Shown piece after piece: positions 45,070 to 55,632 of a DNA stretch of 64,000 nt. The stretch comes from Sphingomonas lenta. GTDB lineage: Bacteria > Pseudomonadota > Alphaproteobacteria > Sphingomonadales > Sphingomonadaceae. Each line of letters begins with the position of its first letter. Position 1 is the first letter of the stretch. The translations under genes and the position numbers were made by a program. The stretch is taken from positions 956,803 to 1,020,802 of the forward strand of contig NZ_NSLI01000003.1 in the NCBI RefSeq assembly GCF_002288825.1. Reading direction: 5' to 3'. The notes under the pieces were generated by a model, which was not told the origin of the DNA, did not search any database, and was given only the letters and a program-made list of their open reading frames with translations.

Positions 45070-45165
45070 ATGCGGAGCTTTTCCTACGACATCCTGAGCA
45101 TGGTCGGCGCGTGCTGCGCCACGCTGGTCCTCACACTGGTCGCGGCATCGGCGGTCGTCGCGTGA
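45070..45165 (+). CDS. 31-aa hydrophobic single-helix peptide at head of the exporter locus
   Basis: ATG 45070 follows GGAG by 7 nt, an ideal ribosome site. The peptide begins MRSFSYDILSMVGACC and continues with a hydrophobic run, TLVLTLVAASAVVA, to a TGA; it reads as a single membrane-spanning helix with a positively charged start and two adjacent Cys. It sits between two sigma-54 promoters, with P1 33 nt upstream of it, and ends 10 bp before the operator pair of P2. No homologue is known to me. It may be a regulatory peptide for the intramembrane kinase, a substrate, or a leader ORF. Confidence 0.55.
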   Translation: MRSFSYDILSMVGACCATLVLTLVAASAVVA

Positions 45166-45174
45166 CGTTCGACG

Positions 45175-45211
45175 CCGTCCGCTTCCGGACGGACTTGTCC
45201 GGAAGCGGACA
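45175..45211. promoter_or_regulatory. Tandem activator sites 2 and 3 (GTCCG-N4-CGGAC), also a 14-bp perfect inverted repeat
   Basis: Site 2 (GTCCG-CTTC-CGGAC, 45177-45190) and site 3 (GTCCG-GAAG-CGGAC, 45197-45210) are each self-palindromic. They are exact inverses of one another and lie 20 bp (two helical turns) apart. They are centred about 96 and 76 bp upstream of the expected P2 start, the normal place for an NtrC-type enhancer. Confidence 0.75.
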
Positions 45212-45252
45212 GTCGGCGTCTCCGGACGCAGCCCTTGCGCCCGATGACGCTT

Positions 45253-45269
45253 CTGGCACGCCCTTTGCT
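45253..45269 (+). promoter_or_regulatory. Sigma-54 (-24/-12) promoter P2 of the ABC exporter operon
   Basis: CTGGCACGCCCTTTGCT: 13 of 14 defined positions of the consensus match, GG and GC 10 nt apart. The transcript would start near 45280, two bases before the first ATG of the membrane-fusion protein. Confidence 0.85.
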
Positions 45270-45281
45270 GAAAAGACGACC

Positions 45282-46604
45282 ATGAGCGTGGTGAGGATGC
45301 AGAGCGGGGAGGGACCGAACGAGCGGCCGGTGTCCGGCGGCGCGATGGATCGCGTCGTCGAGCGCGGCGGCCTGCCCTGGTGGGCCAAGTGGGCGGCGGG
45401 CGCCGCGGCGCTGCTGGCCGCGGCGGTGCTGTTCTGGTTCTACGCGCCGCGCGGCGACACGCAGAACGTCCAGGCCGACCGGCTGACCATCTCGACCGTG
45501 CGCAACGGCACGTTCGAGGACTTCATCCCCTTGCGCGCGCGCGTCACGCCGCTGCTCACCGTCTATCTCGACGCCATCGAGGGCGGGCGCGTCGAGCAGG
45601 TGATCGCGGAGGACGGGGCCTCGCTCGCCAAGGGGCAGCTCATCGCCGTCCTTTCCAACGCCGAGCTCCAGCTTTCGGTGCTCGCGCGCCAGACGGAGGT
45701 GGAGCAGCAGATCAACAACATGCGCACGCAGGAGCTGGCGCTGGCGCAGACCCGGCTCACCAATCAGCGCGCGGTGCTCGAGGCCGGGCTCGCGGAGGAA
45801 AAGGCGCGTCGCCAGTACGAACGCGAGCGGCCGCTGGCGCAGCGCGGCTTCGTCGCGGGCAAGACCTTCGCCGACACGCAGGACCAGGCCGAGTATGAGC
45901 GCGCGCGCTTGGGCGTGCTGCGCCGCGCGCAGGCGACCGACGAGCGGCTCCAGGCGAGCCAGCTCGCGCAGCAGCGCGCCTCCGCCCAGTCGCTCCAGTC
46001 GAGCCTGCAACTCGCGCGCGCCAATCTGGAGGCGCTGAACCTGCGCGCGCCCGTCGCGGGGCAGCTGTCGGGCTTCAACATCCAGGTCGGCCAGTCGCTA
46101 AGCCGCGGCGAGCGCATCGGCCAGATCGACAGCCCCGGCCGCAACAAGCTGATGGCGGGCGTGGACGAGTTCTACCTGGGCCGCGTCCAGCTCGGCCAGC
46201 GCGCGGAGGTGGAGTGGGGCGGCAAGACCTACGCCGCGCGCGTCACCAAGATCTACCCGCAGGTGCAGAACGGCCAGTTCGAGGTGGACCTGCAGTTCGT
46301 CGGCGGCGAGCCCGCGGACATCCAGCGCGGGCAGACGCTGCAGGCGAAGCTGACGCTGGGCGACCCGGCGCCGGCGCGGATCATCCCGAACGGCGCCTTC
46401 TACAACGAGACGGGCGGGAACTTCGTCTTCGTCGTCTCGCCCGACGGCGGCTCGGCGGTGAAGCGCCCCGTGCGGCTCGGCCGCCGCAACGCCAACACGA
46501 TCGAGGTGCTCGAAGGCCTCGACCCCGGCGAGCGCGTGATCACCAGCCCCTACACGGGCTTCGCCGACAAGGACCGGCTCGATCTCTCTCAGGCAAAGGA
46601 TTGA
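45282..46604 (+). CDS. HlyD/RND-type periplasmic adaptor (membrane-fusion protein)
   Basis: A 440-aa protein from ATG 45282; ATG 45297 or 45345 are alternatives, and since P2 would initiate near 45280 the first would be nearly leaderless. One transmembrane helix (about residues 31-49, [17 protein letters not shown]), then a split lipoyl domain ([20 protein letters not shown] ... [17 protein letters not shown]) flanking a coiled-coil hairpin, and a beta-barrel domain ([20 protein letters not shown]). It links the ABC permeases to an outer-membrane partner, not encoded here. Stop and the ATPase start are 2 bp apart. Confidence 0.9.
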   Translation: MSVVRMQSGEGPNERPVSGGAMDRVVERGGLPWWAKWAAGAAALLAAAVLFWFYAPRGDTQNVQADRLTISTVRNGTFEDFIPLRARVTPLLTVYLDAIEGGRVEQVIAEDGASLAKGQLIAVLSNAELQLSVLARQTEVEQQINNMRTQELALAQTRLTNQRAVLEAGLAEEKARRQYERERPLAQRGFVAGKTFADTQDQAEYERARLGVLRRAQATDERLQASQLAQQRASAQSLQSSLQLARANLEALNLRAPVAGQLSGFNIQVGQSLSRGERIGQIDSPGRNKLMAGVDEFYLGRVQLGQRAEVEWGGKTYAARVTKIYPQVQNGQFEVDLQFVGGEPADIQRGQTLQAKLTLGDPAPARIIPNGAFYNETGGNFVFVVSPDGGSAVKRPVRLGRRNANTIEVLEGLDPGERVITSPYTGFADKDRLDLSQAKD

Positions 46605-46606
46605 CG

Positions 46607-47287
<681 letters not shown>

Positions 47288-47309
47288 GCCCAACAAGGAG
47301 AGCGGGCCG

Positions 47310-49766
47310 ATGTGGCGCAACGTCCTCACCGTCATGCTCCGCCGGCTCGCGGCCGACCGCGCCTATTCGGTCATCACGATCGGCGGGCTCGCGCTCGGGC
47401 TGGCGGGTTGCCTGCTCATCCTGGGCTATATCCGCTACGAGCGGAGCTACGATGCGTGGCTGCCCGGGCATGAGCGCGTCCATCAGGTGCAGACGACGAT
47501 CCATCCGCCCGGCCAGCCCGACGTGAGGAGCCAGGCCAGCTCCGCCGCATTGTACGACCGCCTGAGCATCTTCCCGCAGGTGGAGGCGGTGACCTCCGTC
47601 GCGGTCGGTAAGACGGTCAGCGATCAGAACGGGCGGCCCGAGTTCATCGACGCCACCACCGTCGACCGCAGCTTCTTCGAAGTGTTCGCGCTGCCCTTCG
47701 CGCAAGGGTCGGCGGCGACGGCGCTGCCGGACGAAAACTCCATCGTACTCACCGAGAGCGAGGCGGTGCGCCGCTTCGGGACCGCGCAGGCGCTCGGCAA
47801 GGTGCTGACCACAGGCGCCGGCGAGGGCAAGAGCGGCAAGCGCGTGTCCGGGGTCTTGCGCGACCTGCCGCGCGACACGAGCCTGAAGGTCGGGATCATT
47901 TCCTTACGCGATTGGAACACGATGCCGCCCGACGCGCGCGGCTGGGGCGCGTTCGACCAGCACCATTACGTCAAGCTCCGACCGGGCGCGAACGCTGCGG
48001 CGCTCAACGCGGCGCTGCCCGCCTGGGAGAAGCGCGTCGTGTTCGACACGATGGGCGGCGCGCTCGTGTCGATGGCGGACGTGCTCGACTTCCGGCTCGT
48101 TCCGATCACGCAAGTCCATCTCGGCGAGGCACAGGACAAGGCGTTCGCGCCCGGCGGCGACACGCGCGCGCTCGCCACGTTCGGCATCGTGGCGATGCTG
48201 ACGCTGGGCATGGCGGTGATGAACTTCGTCAACATGACGACCGCGCGCGCGACGCGGCGGGCGCGCGAGGTGGCGCTGCGCAAGGTGCTCGGCGCGACGC
48301 GCCGCCAGCTGATCCTGCAGTTCTTCGCGGAAGGGGTATTCGTCGCGGCGGCGGCGACGCTGCTCGCCTTCGCGCTGGTCGAGATCGCGACGCCCTGGAT
48401 CGGTGGGATCTTGGGGGCGGACCTGCCGCTCGCCTACCTGGGCGAGCGCGGGATGCTCTGGCCCGCGCTCCTGCTGCTCGCCGCCACCGCGGTCGCGGGC
48501 GCGCTCTATCCGGCGTTCCTGCTCAGCCGCTTCAAGCCCGCGCGCGTGCTGCGCGCCAACCAGTCGGCCGTGGGGACTCCGGGCGACGGACGGCTGCGCG
48601 CCGTGCTCGTCGTCGCGCAGTTCGCCATCGCGATCGGCCTGATCGCCAGCACGGCCGTCATCTGGTCGCAGACGCGCTTCGTCGCCCAAGTCGATCCCGG
48701 CTATCGACGCGACGGGCTGGTGCAGATCGACAACGCCTGGCGCTACACGCAAGGCGCCGAGTACGAGGCCGCGCGCCGCGCCATGCTCGCCATCCCCGGC
48801 GTCACCGGTCTCGGCCGCACCGGCCTGCCGCTCGGCGCGACGGAGAAGCCGCTCCGGCTGATGCGCCGAGCGGGCGGAGGCGAGGGGGAGTCGATGGGCC
48901 TGTACGGCGTCGACGCCGAGTTCATGCGCACCATGGGCATCGAGCTGCTCGCCGGCCGCCTGCTCGGCGACCGGGTGGCGCTGGATCGGGTGGAGGGCCT
49001 TGCGCCCGCAGCGTTGTCGGCCCGCGGCGTCAACGTGGTGGTCAACCGGAGCGCGGCCGCCGAGTTCGGCTTCCGCAGCCCCGCCGCAGCGGTCGGCCAG
49101 CCGGTGGAGATCGCGTTCGAAGGGCTGGACATGGTGCCGGCCCGCATCGTCGGCGTCGTCGAGGATACGCGCTTCCGCACCGCGCGCGACGCGATCGAGC
49201 CGCTCGTCTACACCTACGATCCCACCCGCACGTATATCGTGATGGTGCGCTACGCCGCGGCGCGGCCGGGTGAGGTGATGGCGGCGCTGGAGCGCGTGTG
49301 GCGGCGGTTCGAGCCCGAGCTGCCGTTCGAGGCGCGGTTCGCCGACGACGTCGTGCGCGAGCTCTACGCCGCCGACCGCGCGCGAACGCTGCTGTTCGCC
49401 GGCTTCTCCGGCCTCGCGATCCTGATCGCCTGCCTCGGCCTCTACAGCCTCGCCGCCTTCACCGCCGAGCGGCGGACCAAGGAGATCGGCATCCGCAAGG
49501 TGGTGGGCGCGCGCGTGCGCGACATCGTGCGCCTGCTCGCCTGGCAGTTCGCCAAGCCGGTGGTGCTCGCCAACCTCGTCGCCTGGCCGGTCGCCTGGTG
49601 GGCGATGCGCGACTGGCTCAACACGTTCGACGTGGCGGTCGCGCTCACGCCCGGACCGTTCGCGGTGGCCGGCCTCCTCGCGCTCGCCATCGCCACCGTC
49701 ACCGTCGCCGGCCACGCGCTGCGCGTCGCGCGCATGAACCCCATCCACGCCCTCCGCTACGAGTAG
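47310..49766 (+). CDS. FtsX/MacB-like ABC permease, first paralogue
   Basis: An 818-aa permease from ATG 47310 with AAGGAG at ideal spacing. It begins [33 protein letters not shown], an N-terminal helix, followed by a large periplasmic domain, then an FtsX core with [25 protein letters not shown], a second periplasmic domain, and a second FtsX core with [23 protein letters not shown]. So two FtsX modules are fused in one chain. About 35-40 per cent of residues look shared with the next gene, so it is a tandem duplication. Confidence 0.92.
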   Translation: MWRNVLTVMLRRLAADRAYSVITIGGLALGLAGCLLILGYIRYERSYDAWLPGHERVHQVQTTIHPPGQPDVRSQASSAALYDRLSIFPQVEAVTSVAVGKTVSDQNGRPEFIDATTVDRSFFEVFALPFAQGSAATALPDENSIVLTESEAVRRFGTAQALGKVLTTGAGEGKSGKRVSGVLRDLPRDTSLKVGIISLRDWNTMPPDARGWGAFDQHHYVKLRPGANAAALNAALPAWEKRVVFDTMGGALVSMADVLDFRLVPITQVHLGEAQDKAFAPGGDTRALATFGIVAMLTLGMAVMNFVNMTTARATRRAREVALRKVLGATRRQLILQFFAEGVFVAAAATLLAFALVEIATPWIGGILGADLPLAYLGERGMLWPALLLLAATAVAGALYPAFLLSRFKPARVLRANQSAVGTPGDGRLRAVLVVAQFAIAIGLIASTAVIWSQTRFVAQVDPGYRRDGLVQIDNAWRYTQGAEYEAARRAMLAIPGVTGLGRTGLPLGATEKPLRLMRRAGGGEGESMGLYGVDAEFMRTMGIELLAGRLLGDRVALDRVEGLAPAALSARGVNVVVNRSAAAEFGFRSPAAAVGQPVEIAFEGLDMVPARIVGVVEDTRFRTARDAIEPLVYTYDPTRTYIVMVRYAAARPGEVMAALERVWRRFEPELPFEARFADDVVRELYAADRARTLLFAGFSGLAILIACLGLYSLAAFTAERRTKEIGIRKVVGARVRDIVRLLAWQFAKPVVLANLVAWPVAWWAMRDWLNTFDVAVALTPGPFAVAGLLALAIATVTVAGHALRVARMNPIHALRYE

Positions 49767-49776
49767 GACCCAGCAT

Positions 49777-52302
49777 ATGTGGCGCAACTATCTCCTGGTC
49801 GGCATGCGGGCGCTGGCGAAAAGCCGCGCCTACGCCGCGATCAACATCGTCGGGCTGGCGCTGGGGCTCGCGGCCTGCGTCATGATCCTCCTCTACGTCC
49901 GCTACGAGACGAGCTACGACGACTGGATGGAGGGCGCGGACAACGCCTTCCAGGTCCAGACCTACTATTCCGCGACCGAGACCGGCGGCGAGGAGATGAA
50001 GCTGCAGATGAGCGGCATCGTCACGGGCCGCGCGCTCAAGAAGGACTACCCGGCCCAAGTCGAGGAGGTGGTCTGGGTCCGCGGTTTCGGCCCGATTGTA
50101 ATCCAGGACGGCCAGGCGGGCGAGATCGAGGACCTGCGCATGGTCGACGGCGACCTATTCCGAATCTTCCGCGTCCCGTTCGTCCGCGGCAGCCGCGAGG
50201 CCGCGCTGCCGGACACCAACTCCATCGCCTTGTCGGAGAGCGAGGCCAAGCGCCGCTTCGGGAACGCCGACCCGATCGGCAAGACGCTGACCATCGTCGA
50301 TAACACGGGCAACATCGATTACCGCGTCACGGGCGTGTTCAAGGATTTCCCCAAGAACTCGCACTTCACGGCCAACGCGGTCGCGCGGTTCGACCTGGGC
50401 GTGCAGTTCGCCGACCGCCTGGACGCGACGACCGATTGGGACAACCAGCAGGGCTGGAACTATGTCCGCCTGCGCTCGCCCGCGGACGCCGACCTGATCC
50501 ACGCGAACATGCCCGCCTGGGAGAAGCGCAACATCCCCGACACCAATGTCGGCGGGCAGCGCTCCAATCCCGGCGAAGTGCAGGATTATCGCCTCGTCAA
50601 CGTGCGCGACGTCCATCTGGGCGAGGCGCAGGACGCGAGCGTCACGCCGGGCAACGACCGGTTCACGGTGGCGACGTTCGCCGTCATCGCGCTGCTCGTG
50701 CTGGGGATGGCGTGCGTTAACTTCACCAACCTCGCCACCGCCCGCGCGTCGCAGCGGGCGCGCGAAGTGGCGTTGCGCAAGGTGCTGGGCGCGTCGCGCA
50801 AGCAGCTGATCACGCAGTTCCTGGGCGAGTCGCTGCTCGTCGCGGCGCTGGCGATGGTGGTCGCGCTGGCAGCGGTGGAGCTGCTGCTGCCGACGTTCAA
50901 CGCGTTCCTCGACGCCGACATCGCGCTCGACTACTTCGGCGCGAACGGCGTGTTGCTGCCGCTCGTAGCGCTCGTGCTGCTGGTGGGCGTGCTGGCGGGG
51001 CTATACCCGGCCTTCTACCTCGCCCGGTTCGAGCCCGCAAAGATCCTGAAGGCGAACAAGTCCGCCGCCGACGCGCAAGGGTCGGGGCGCCTGCGCAACG
51101 TGCTGGTGGTGGGCCAGTTCGCGGTGTCGATCGCGCTGATCATCTGCACCGCGATCATCTACGCGCAGACGGTCTACGCCCGTACCGTTGACGCCGGGTA
51201 CAAGCGCGACGGGCTGCTCCAGGTCGGCAATCTCGGCTTCCGCGGCGTGGAGCCCGGCATGGACCAGGCGGTCACCGAGCAGATCCGCCGCATCCCCGGC
51301 GTCCGGTCGGCCGCGCGCACGCAGATCGCGGTCAACCCCGGCAACAATTCGATGACGAGCATCTACCCGCCTAACAGCACGCAGGGGCAGGAGATCGGCA
51401 ACTACTCGGTGGAGGCCGGCTTCTTCGACACCATGGGCATGAGGATCGTCGCGGGCCGGGACTTCTCGGAGGCGCAGGGACGCGACGACCGGACCGTCCC
51501 GTTCCCCTCCACCGAAGAGGAGCGCGAGGCGGCGGTGCGCGCGATCGTGCAGCGCGGGCTCAACGTGGTGCTGACCCGCGAGGCCGCGCGACGGCTCGGC
51601 TATCGCGATCCGGCCGCGGCGGTGGGTCAGAACCTCCGGGCGTCGATCTTCTCGTCGGAGGAGTACGGGCTGACCCCGATCACGGTGGTCGGCGTCGTGG
51701 AGGACGCGCGGTTCCGCTCGATCCGCGATCCCCTCCAGCCGATCGTCTATACGATGCGCCGCAACGGGTTCGGCGACATCATGGTGCGCTTCTCCGGCGA
51801 CCCGAACGCCATCCGTTCGCAGGTGGAGCAGGTGTGGAAGCGCAACGTCGCCCAGGTGCCGTTCGGGGCGGAGTTCGCCGACGACATCGTCCGCGAGCAG
51901 TATGACCGCGACGAGGCGCGCGGGCAGCTCTTCGCCGCCTTCGCGGTGCTGGCCGTGGTGATCGGGTGCTTGGGCCTGTTCGGGCTCGCCGCCTTCACCG
52001 CCGAGCGCCGGACCAAGGAGATCGGCATCCGCAAGGTGCTGGGCGCCAGGACGCGCGACATCGTGCGGCTGCTCGTGTGGCAGTTCAGCCGGCCGGTGCT
52101 GGTGGCGAACCTCATCGCCTGGCCGCTGGCCTGGTGGCTGATGCGCGACTGGCTGAACGGGTTCGACAACCGCATCGAGCTCACGCCCACGCCGTTCGTG
52201 GTGGCGGGGCTGCTGGCGCTCGTCATCGCGATCGTGACGGTGGGCGGGCACGCCTATCGCGTCGCGCAGACGAGCCCGGTGCGCGCGCTGCGCTACGAGT
52301 GA
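49777..52302 (+). CDS. FtsX/MacB-like ABC permease, second paralogue
   Basis: An 841-aa permease of the same two-FtsX architecture: WRNYLLVGMRALAKSRAYAAINIVGLALGLAAC at the start, [24 protein letters not shown] in the middle and [23 protein letters not shown] near the end. It begins 10 bp after the first paralogue, so both permeases should be made at similar levels and may form a heterodimer. Last gene of the exporter operon. Confidence 0.92.
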   Translation: MWRNYLLVGMRALAKSRAYAAINIVGLALGLAACVMILLYVRYETSYDDWMEGADNAFQVQTYYSATETGGEEMKLQMSGIVTGRALKKDYPAQVEEVVWVRGFGPIVIQDGQAGEIEDLRMVDGDLFRIFRVPFVRGSREAALPDTNSIALSESEAKRRFGNADPIGKTLTIVDNTGNIDYRVTGVFKDFPKNSHFTANAVARFDLGVQFADRLDATTDWDNQQGWNYVRLRSPADADLIHANMPAWEKRNIPDTNVGGQRSNPGEVQDYRLVNVRDVHLGEAQDASVTPGNDRFTVATFAVIALLVLGMACVNFTNLATARASQRAREVALRKVLGASRKQLITQFLGESLLVAALAMVVALAAVELLLPTFNAFLDADIALDYFGANGVLLPLVALVLLVGVLAGLYPAFYLARFEPAKILKANKSAADAQGSGRLRNVLVVGQFAVSIALIICTAIIYAQTVYARTVDAGYKRDGLLQVGNLGFRGVEPGMDQAVTEQIRRIPGVRSAARTQIAVNPGNNSMTSIYPPNSTQGQEIGNYSVEAGFFDTMGMRIVAGRDFSEAQGRDDRTVPFPSTEEEREAAVRAIVQRGLNVVLTREAARRLGYRDPAAAVGQNLRASIFSSEEYGLTPITVVGVVEDARFRSIRDPLQPIVYTMRRNGFGDIMVRFSGDPNAIRSQVEQVWKRNVAQVPFGAEFADDIVREQYDRDEARGQLFAAFAVLAVVIGCLGLFGLAAFTAERRTKEIGIRKVLGARTRDIVRLLVWQFSRPVLVANLIAWPLAWWLMRDWLNGFDNRIELTPTPFVVAGLLALVIAIVTVGGHAYRVAQTSPVRALRYE

Positions 52303-52384
52303 CGCGGGTGGTGGGAAACCGAGAGACCGTCGTCGACGGCGGCCGGTCGGCGCTCGACGCCCGCGTCGCGGACGGGCCGGAGCA

Positions 52385-52460
52385 TTGGTGACCCCTACGG
52401 GAATCGAACCCGTGTTTCAGCCGTGAAAGGGCCGCGTCCTAACCGCTAGACGAAGGGGCC
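52385..52460 (-). tRNA. tRNA-Glu (anticodon TTC), CCA encoded
   Basis: A 76-nt cloverleaf read on the minus strand: acceptor GGCCCCT/AGGGGTC, anticodon stem CGGCC/GGCTG with loop CTTTCAC (anticodon TTC), and T arm ACGGG TTCGATT CCCGT. Confidence 0.97.
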
Positions 52461-52497
52461 TCGTCGCGTCCGCCCCTAGGGGCGACGTTCCGCCCGG

Positions 52498-54255
52498 TCA
52501 AGTGACCCAGGCGGCGTCCTCCACGTGGAGTTCGGCGGCGGGGCGGGCGGACCAGTCGTCGAGCTTGGCGCGGCCGGCGAGCCAGAGGCGGCGGTGGGGC
52601 GCGGCGGCGAGGAGGGCGGTGCCGAGCGGCGTGTCGGCTTGGCGGAAGGCCATCGCCTTGAGGCTGCGGCCGTCGTCGCCGGCGACGACCGCGCGGACAT
52701 GCCCCTGGCCGACCACGTCGGCGCGGACGACGCGCACGGGGCCGGCGGCGACGCGCGGGGCGGGCCAGCCGGTGCCGTAGGGGCCGCCGGCCTCCATCGC
52801 CTCGACGAGCTCGCGCGTGACGCCACCGGTGGCGAGCACCGCGTCGACGAGCAGCGCGCGGTCGCCGATCGCCTTTTCCACGGCGGCGGCGAGGCGCTCC
52901 TCCAGGAAAGCGGCGAGGTCGGCGACGCGGTCGTGCATGACCGTGAGGCCCGCCGCCATGGCGTGGCCGCCGCCCGCCTGGAGCAGCCCGTGTTCCTTGG
53001 CGGCGATCACCGCCGCGCCGAGATCGACGCCGGGGATGGAACGGCCCGAACCCTTGCCGACGCCGTGCTCGTTGACGGCGATGACGAGGGCGGGGCGGCC
53101 GAGCTTCTCCTTGAGGCGACCGGCGACGATGCCGATCACGCCGGGATGCCAGCCGCGACCGGCGACGACCGCGACGCGGGATTGGGTGGCGCCGAGCTCC
53201 TCGGCGGCGGCCTGCACGCCCGCCTCGACAGTGCGGCGCTCCTCGTTGAGGCGGTCGAGCTCGGCGGCGATGCGACGCGCTTCGTCGGGGTCGCGCGTGG
53301 TGAGCAGGCGCACGCCGAGATCGGCGCGGCCGACGCGGCCACCGGCGTTGATGCGGGGGCCGAGCGCGAAGCCGAGGTCGGAGCAGGTCGGCGCGCGGGT
53401 CAGCCGTGATGCCTCGATCAGCGCGGCGAGGCCGATGTTGCGGCGCTGCGCCATGACCTTCAGACCCTGCGCCACGAAGGCGCGGTTGAGGCCGCGCAGC
53501 TGCGCCACGTCGGCGACCGTGCCGAGCGCGACGATGTCGAGCAGCTCGATCAGCTTGGGCTCGGGCCTGCCCGAGAAGAAGCCGCGCGCGCGGAGCGTGC
53601 GGACGAGCGCGGCGGCGAGCAGGAAGCAGACGCCGACCGCCGCGAGGTGGCCGTGCTCGCGCCCGTCGGCGGATTCGTCGAGCCGGTTGGGGTTCACCAG
53701 CGCCAGCGCGTGCGGCAGCTCGCTCAGGCACTTGTGGTGATCGACGACGACCACATCGACGCCCGCGTCGCGCGCGGCCGCCAGCGCGTCGAACGCCTGC
53801 GCGCCGCAGTCCACGGTGACGATCAGCTGGGCGCCTTCGCCCGCGAGCCGCACCAGCGCCTCGCCCGACGGGCCATAACCTTCGAGCAGGCGGTCGGGAA
53901 TGTAGGGCCGCGCCTCCAGCCCGAGGTCGCGGAGCACGCGGACCATCAGCGCCGCCGACGTCGCGCCATCCACGTCGTAGTCGCCGAAAATCGCGACTTG
54001 CTCGCCCCGCTCGACGGCGTCGGCCAGGCGCTCGGCGGCGCGGTCCATGTCGCGGAACACGCTGGGATCGGGCATGAAGCCGCGGATCGACGGCGCGCGA
54101 TGGCGGTCGAGCGCGTCGCGCGTGCAGCCGCGCGCGAGCAGCAGCTGGGTGATGAGGTCGTCGGGCGTGAGGCCGTCGCGCGCGTCGGCGGCGAGCGACC
54201 GCCAGCGCCAGGGCTGGCCCAGGATCGAACGGGTGACGCCGAGGACCGGGGTCAT
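52498..54255 (-). CDS. recJ: Single-stranded-DNA-specific exonuclease RecJ
   Basis: A 585-aa 5'-3' exonuclease acting in RecF-pathway recombination and mismatch repair. DHH-family motifs are visible: AIFGDYDVDGATSAALM, VTVDCGAQAF, VVDHHKCLSELPHALALVNPN, FALGPRINAGGRVGRADLGVRLL and the DHHA1 motif GGGHAMAAGLTV. The C-terminal OB-like domain is present. ATG 54255 starts it. It is divergent from a small acidic gene. Confidence 0.96.
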   Translation of the reverse strand: MTPVLGVTRSILGQPWRWRSLAADARDGLTPDDLITQLLLARGCTRDALDRHRAPSIRGFMPDPSVFRDMDRAAERLADAVERGEQVAIFGDYDVDGATSAALMVRVLRDLGLEARPYIPDRLLEGYGPSGEALVRLAGEGAQLIVTVDCGAQAFDALAAARDAGVDVVVVDHHKCLSELPHALALVNPNRLDESADGREHGHLAAVGVCFLLAAALVRTLRARGFFSGRPEPKLIELLDIVALGTVADVAQLRGLNRAFVAQGLKVMAQRRNIGLAALIEASRLTRAPTCSDLGFALGPRINAGGRVGRADLGVRLLTTRDPDEARRIAAELDRLNEERRTVEAGVQAAAEELGATQSRVAVVAGRGWHPGVIGIVAGRLKEKLGRPALVIAVNEHGVGKGSGRSIPGVDLGAAVIAAKEHGLLQAGGGHAMAAGLTVMHDRVADLAAFLEERLAAAVEKAIGDRALLVDAVLATGGVTRELVEAMEAGGPYGTGWPAPRVAAGPVRVVRADVVGQGHVRAVVAGDDGRSLKAMAFRQADTPLGTALLAAAPHRRLWLAGRAKLDDWSARPAAELHVEDAAWVT

Positions 54256-54511
54256 GCGGCGACTCGTCGGAAGTTCAGGAACTTTGCGCTACGTCCCGCA
54301 CGGAACGCCCTTGTCCAAAAAGACGGAGGGTTCGGAAGGGACCGGTCCGGAAGCGGCGCGAACGTCATCCGACCGCCTGTGGCACAATAAAGCCCTTGTA
54401 GGACAGATGCTTCGCGAGGTCATTGCGACGAGCCGCGTCGGTACGGGGCCGTATCGGACCCGAGCCGCGCGCTCGGGCGTTGTAGCGGCATCGTATCCGG
54501 AGTTGAAACCG

Positions 54512-54865
54512 ATGCAGCTGACCGAACCGCCGATGGCCGAGGACACGCTCGACGAGCAGCTCGACGCCGAGGACGCCGACGACAATGAGGAGACGGGCGA
54601 GATCTCCTACGTTCCCGACCCGCAGATCATGTGGGGCGCGGAGGTGGCGCGGGCGATGCTGGTGGTCTTGACCCGCCGCTTCGGCGCGGAGTTCGCGCGC
54701 GAGGTGAGCGACGAGCTCTCGTCGCGGATGCTGTCCTACAAGGCGGGCTGTCCCGACGACCGCCGCGACGGGGCGGTCATGCGGGGGCTGGTCTGCGACA
54801 AGCTCTGGGACGAGCTGTTCGCGATGAACGGGAGCGCGATCGGCGGGCGCAACGCGTCAACCTAG
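54512..54865 (+). CDS. Small acidic protein, unknown function
   Basis: A 117-aa protein from ATG 54512, with GGAG 9 nt upstream. An acidic N-terminal 35 residues (DTLDEQLDAEDADDNEETGE) are followed by a helical domain (IMWGAEVARAMLVVLTRRFGAEFAREVSDELSSRML) and a Trp-containing C-terminus. I recognise no domain. It lies divergent to recJ with 256 bp between; this gap contains no gene I can support. Confidence 0.72.
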   Translation: MQLTEPPMAEDTLDEQLDAEDADDNEETGEISYVPDPQIMWGAEVARAMLVVLTRRFGAEFAREVSDELSSRMLSYKAGCPDDRRDGAVMRGLVCDKLWDELFAMNGSAIGGRNAST

Positions 54866-54883
54866 AGGGCCCGGCGCCCGCCC

Positions 54884-55564
54884 CTAGCGTTTGAGCCAGC
54901 TGCCCTCGCGGAACCACTTGGTGACGATATACTTGACGCCCTCGGCGACGGGCATGCCCTCGTGGAGCGTCAGTTCGTTGGGGCTGCCGTCCGGTTTCAT
55001 GTTGTTCCAGGCGAGCAGCATGCCGCGTCGGGGCGCGACGCGGGCGCCGGCCTGGGGGAACCAGGTCGCGCCGCCTTCCTCGACGTCGTTCAGGAAGATC
55101 ATCGCGGTCCAGGTGCGCTGCCCGCCCGACGCCTGCATCTGCGCCCAGTAGCTCTCCGATTCGTGGAAATAGTCGTGGTGGGCGCGGAACTGCTGGCCCA
55201 CGGCGTAGCGCTGGCCCTGCATCGTCTCGCCATTCTCGTGCGGCAGGCCGAGCAGGTCGGCGATCGCCTCGTCGATGGGGCGTACGTCCGGCGACCAGCG
55301 GTCCATGTCGCAGCTCTCCGAGGTGCGGAAGCCGGTGTCGGCGCGGTCGGACAGCAGGGTGGACGGGCGGCGGTTCGCGTCGATCAGCGCGATCAGCGCG
55401 TCGCACTGGTCGCCCGTGAGGAAGTCGAGGTGGAAATAGAGCTGGATGGCCTCCAACCCGGCGCGCTCGACGCGCGGATCGGCGTCGAGGCGGGCGGCGA
55501 CCTGCCGGCCGATCTCGGCGCGCAGGGGGGAGGTGGCCGGCTTCTGCTTGCGGGCGAACAACAT
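54884..55564 (-). CDS. 2OG-Fe(II) oxygenase, prolyl-4-hydroxylase-like
   Basis: A 226-aa protein with the P4Hc domain. Iron ligands are the H-x-D of FRAHHDYFHE and the distal His of LTLHEGMPV; the 2-oxoglutarate-binding Lys is in GVKYIVTKWFRE. RTSESCDMD and GATWFPQAGARVAPRRGMLLAW are typical of bacterial collagen-type P4H homologues. The substrate is unknown; relatives hydroxylate prolines in proteins such as EF-Tu (known for Pseudomonas PPHD). Confidence 0.9.
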   Translation of the reverse strand: MLFARKQKPATSPLRAEIGRQVAARLDADPRVERAGLEAIQLYFHLDFLTGDQCDALIALIDANRRPSTLLSDRADTGFRTSESCDMDRWSPDVRPIDEAIADLLGLPHENGETMQGQRYAVGQQFRAHHDYFHESESYWAQMQASGGQRTWTAMIFLNDVEEGGATWFPQAGARVAPRRGMLLAWNNMKPDGSPNELTLHEGMPVAEGVKYIVTKWFREGSWLKR

Positions 55565-55632
55565 GATCCCAAGATGCTGAGCCTGCGGCGGCGTGGCAAG
55601 GGGCCGGACCGCCGTCTGACCCCCGCCCGCGG

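Noticed and set aside
54346..54360. GTCCGGAAGCGGCG upstream of the small acidic gene, resembling the exporter enhancer
   Set aside because: The right half-site ends CG instead of AC, no second site and no -24/-12 element lie nearby; likely chance in GC-rich DNA.
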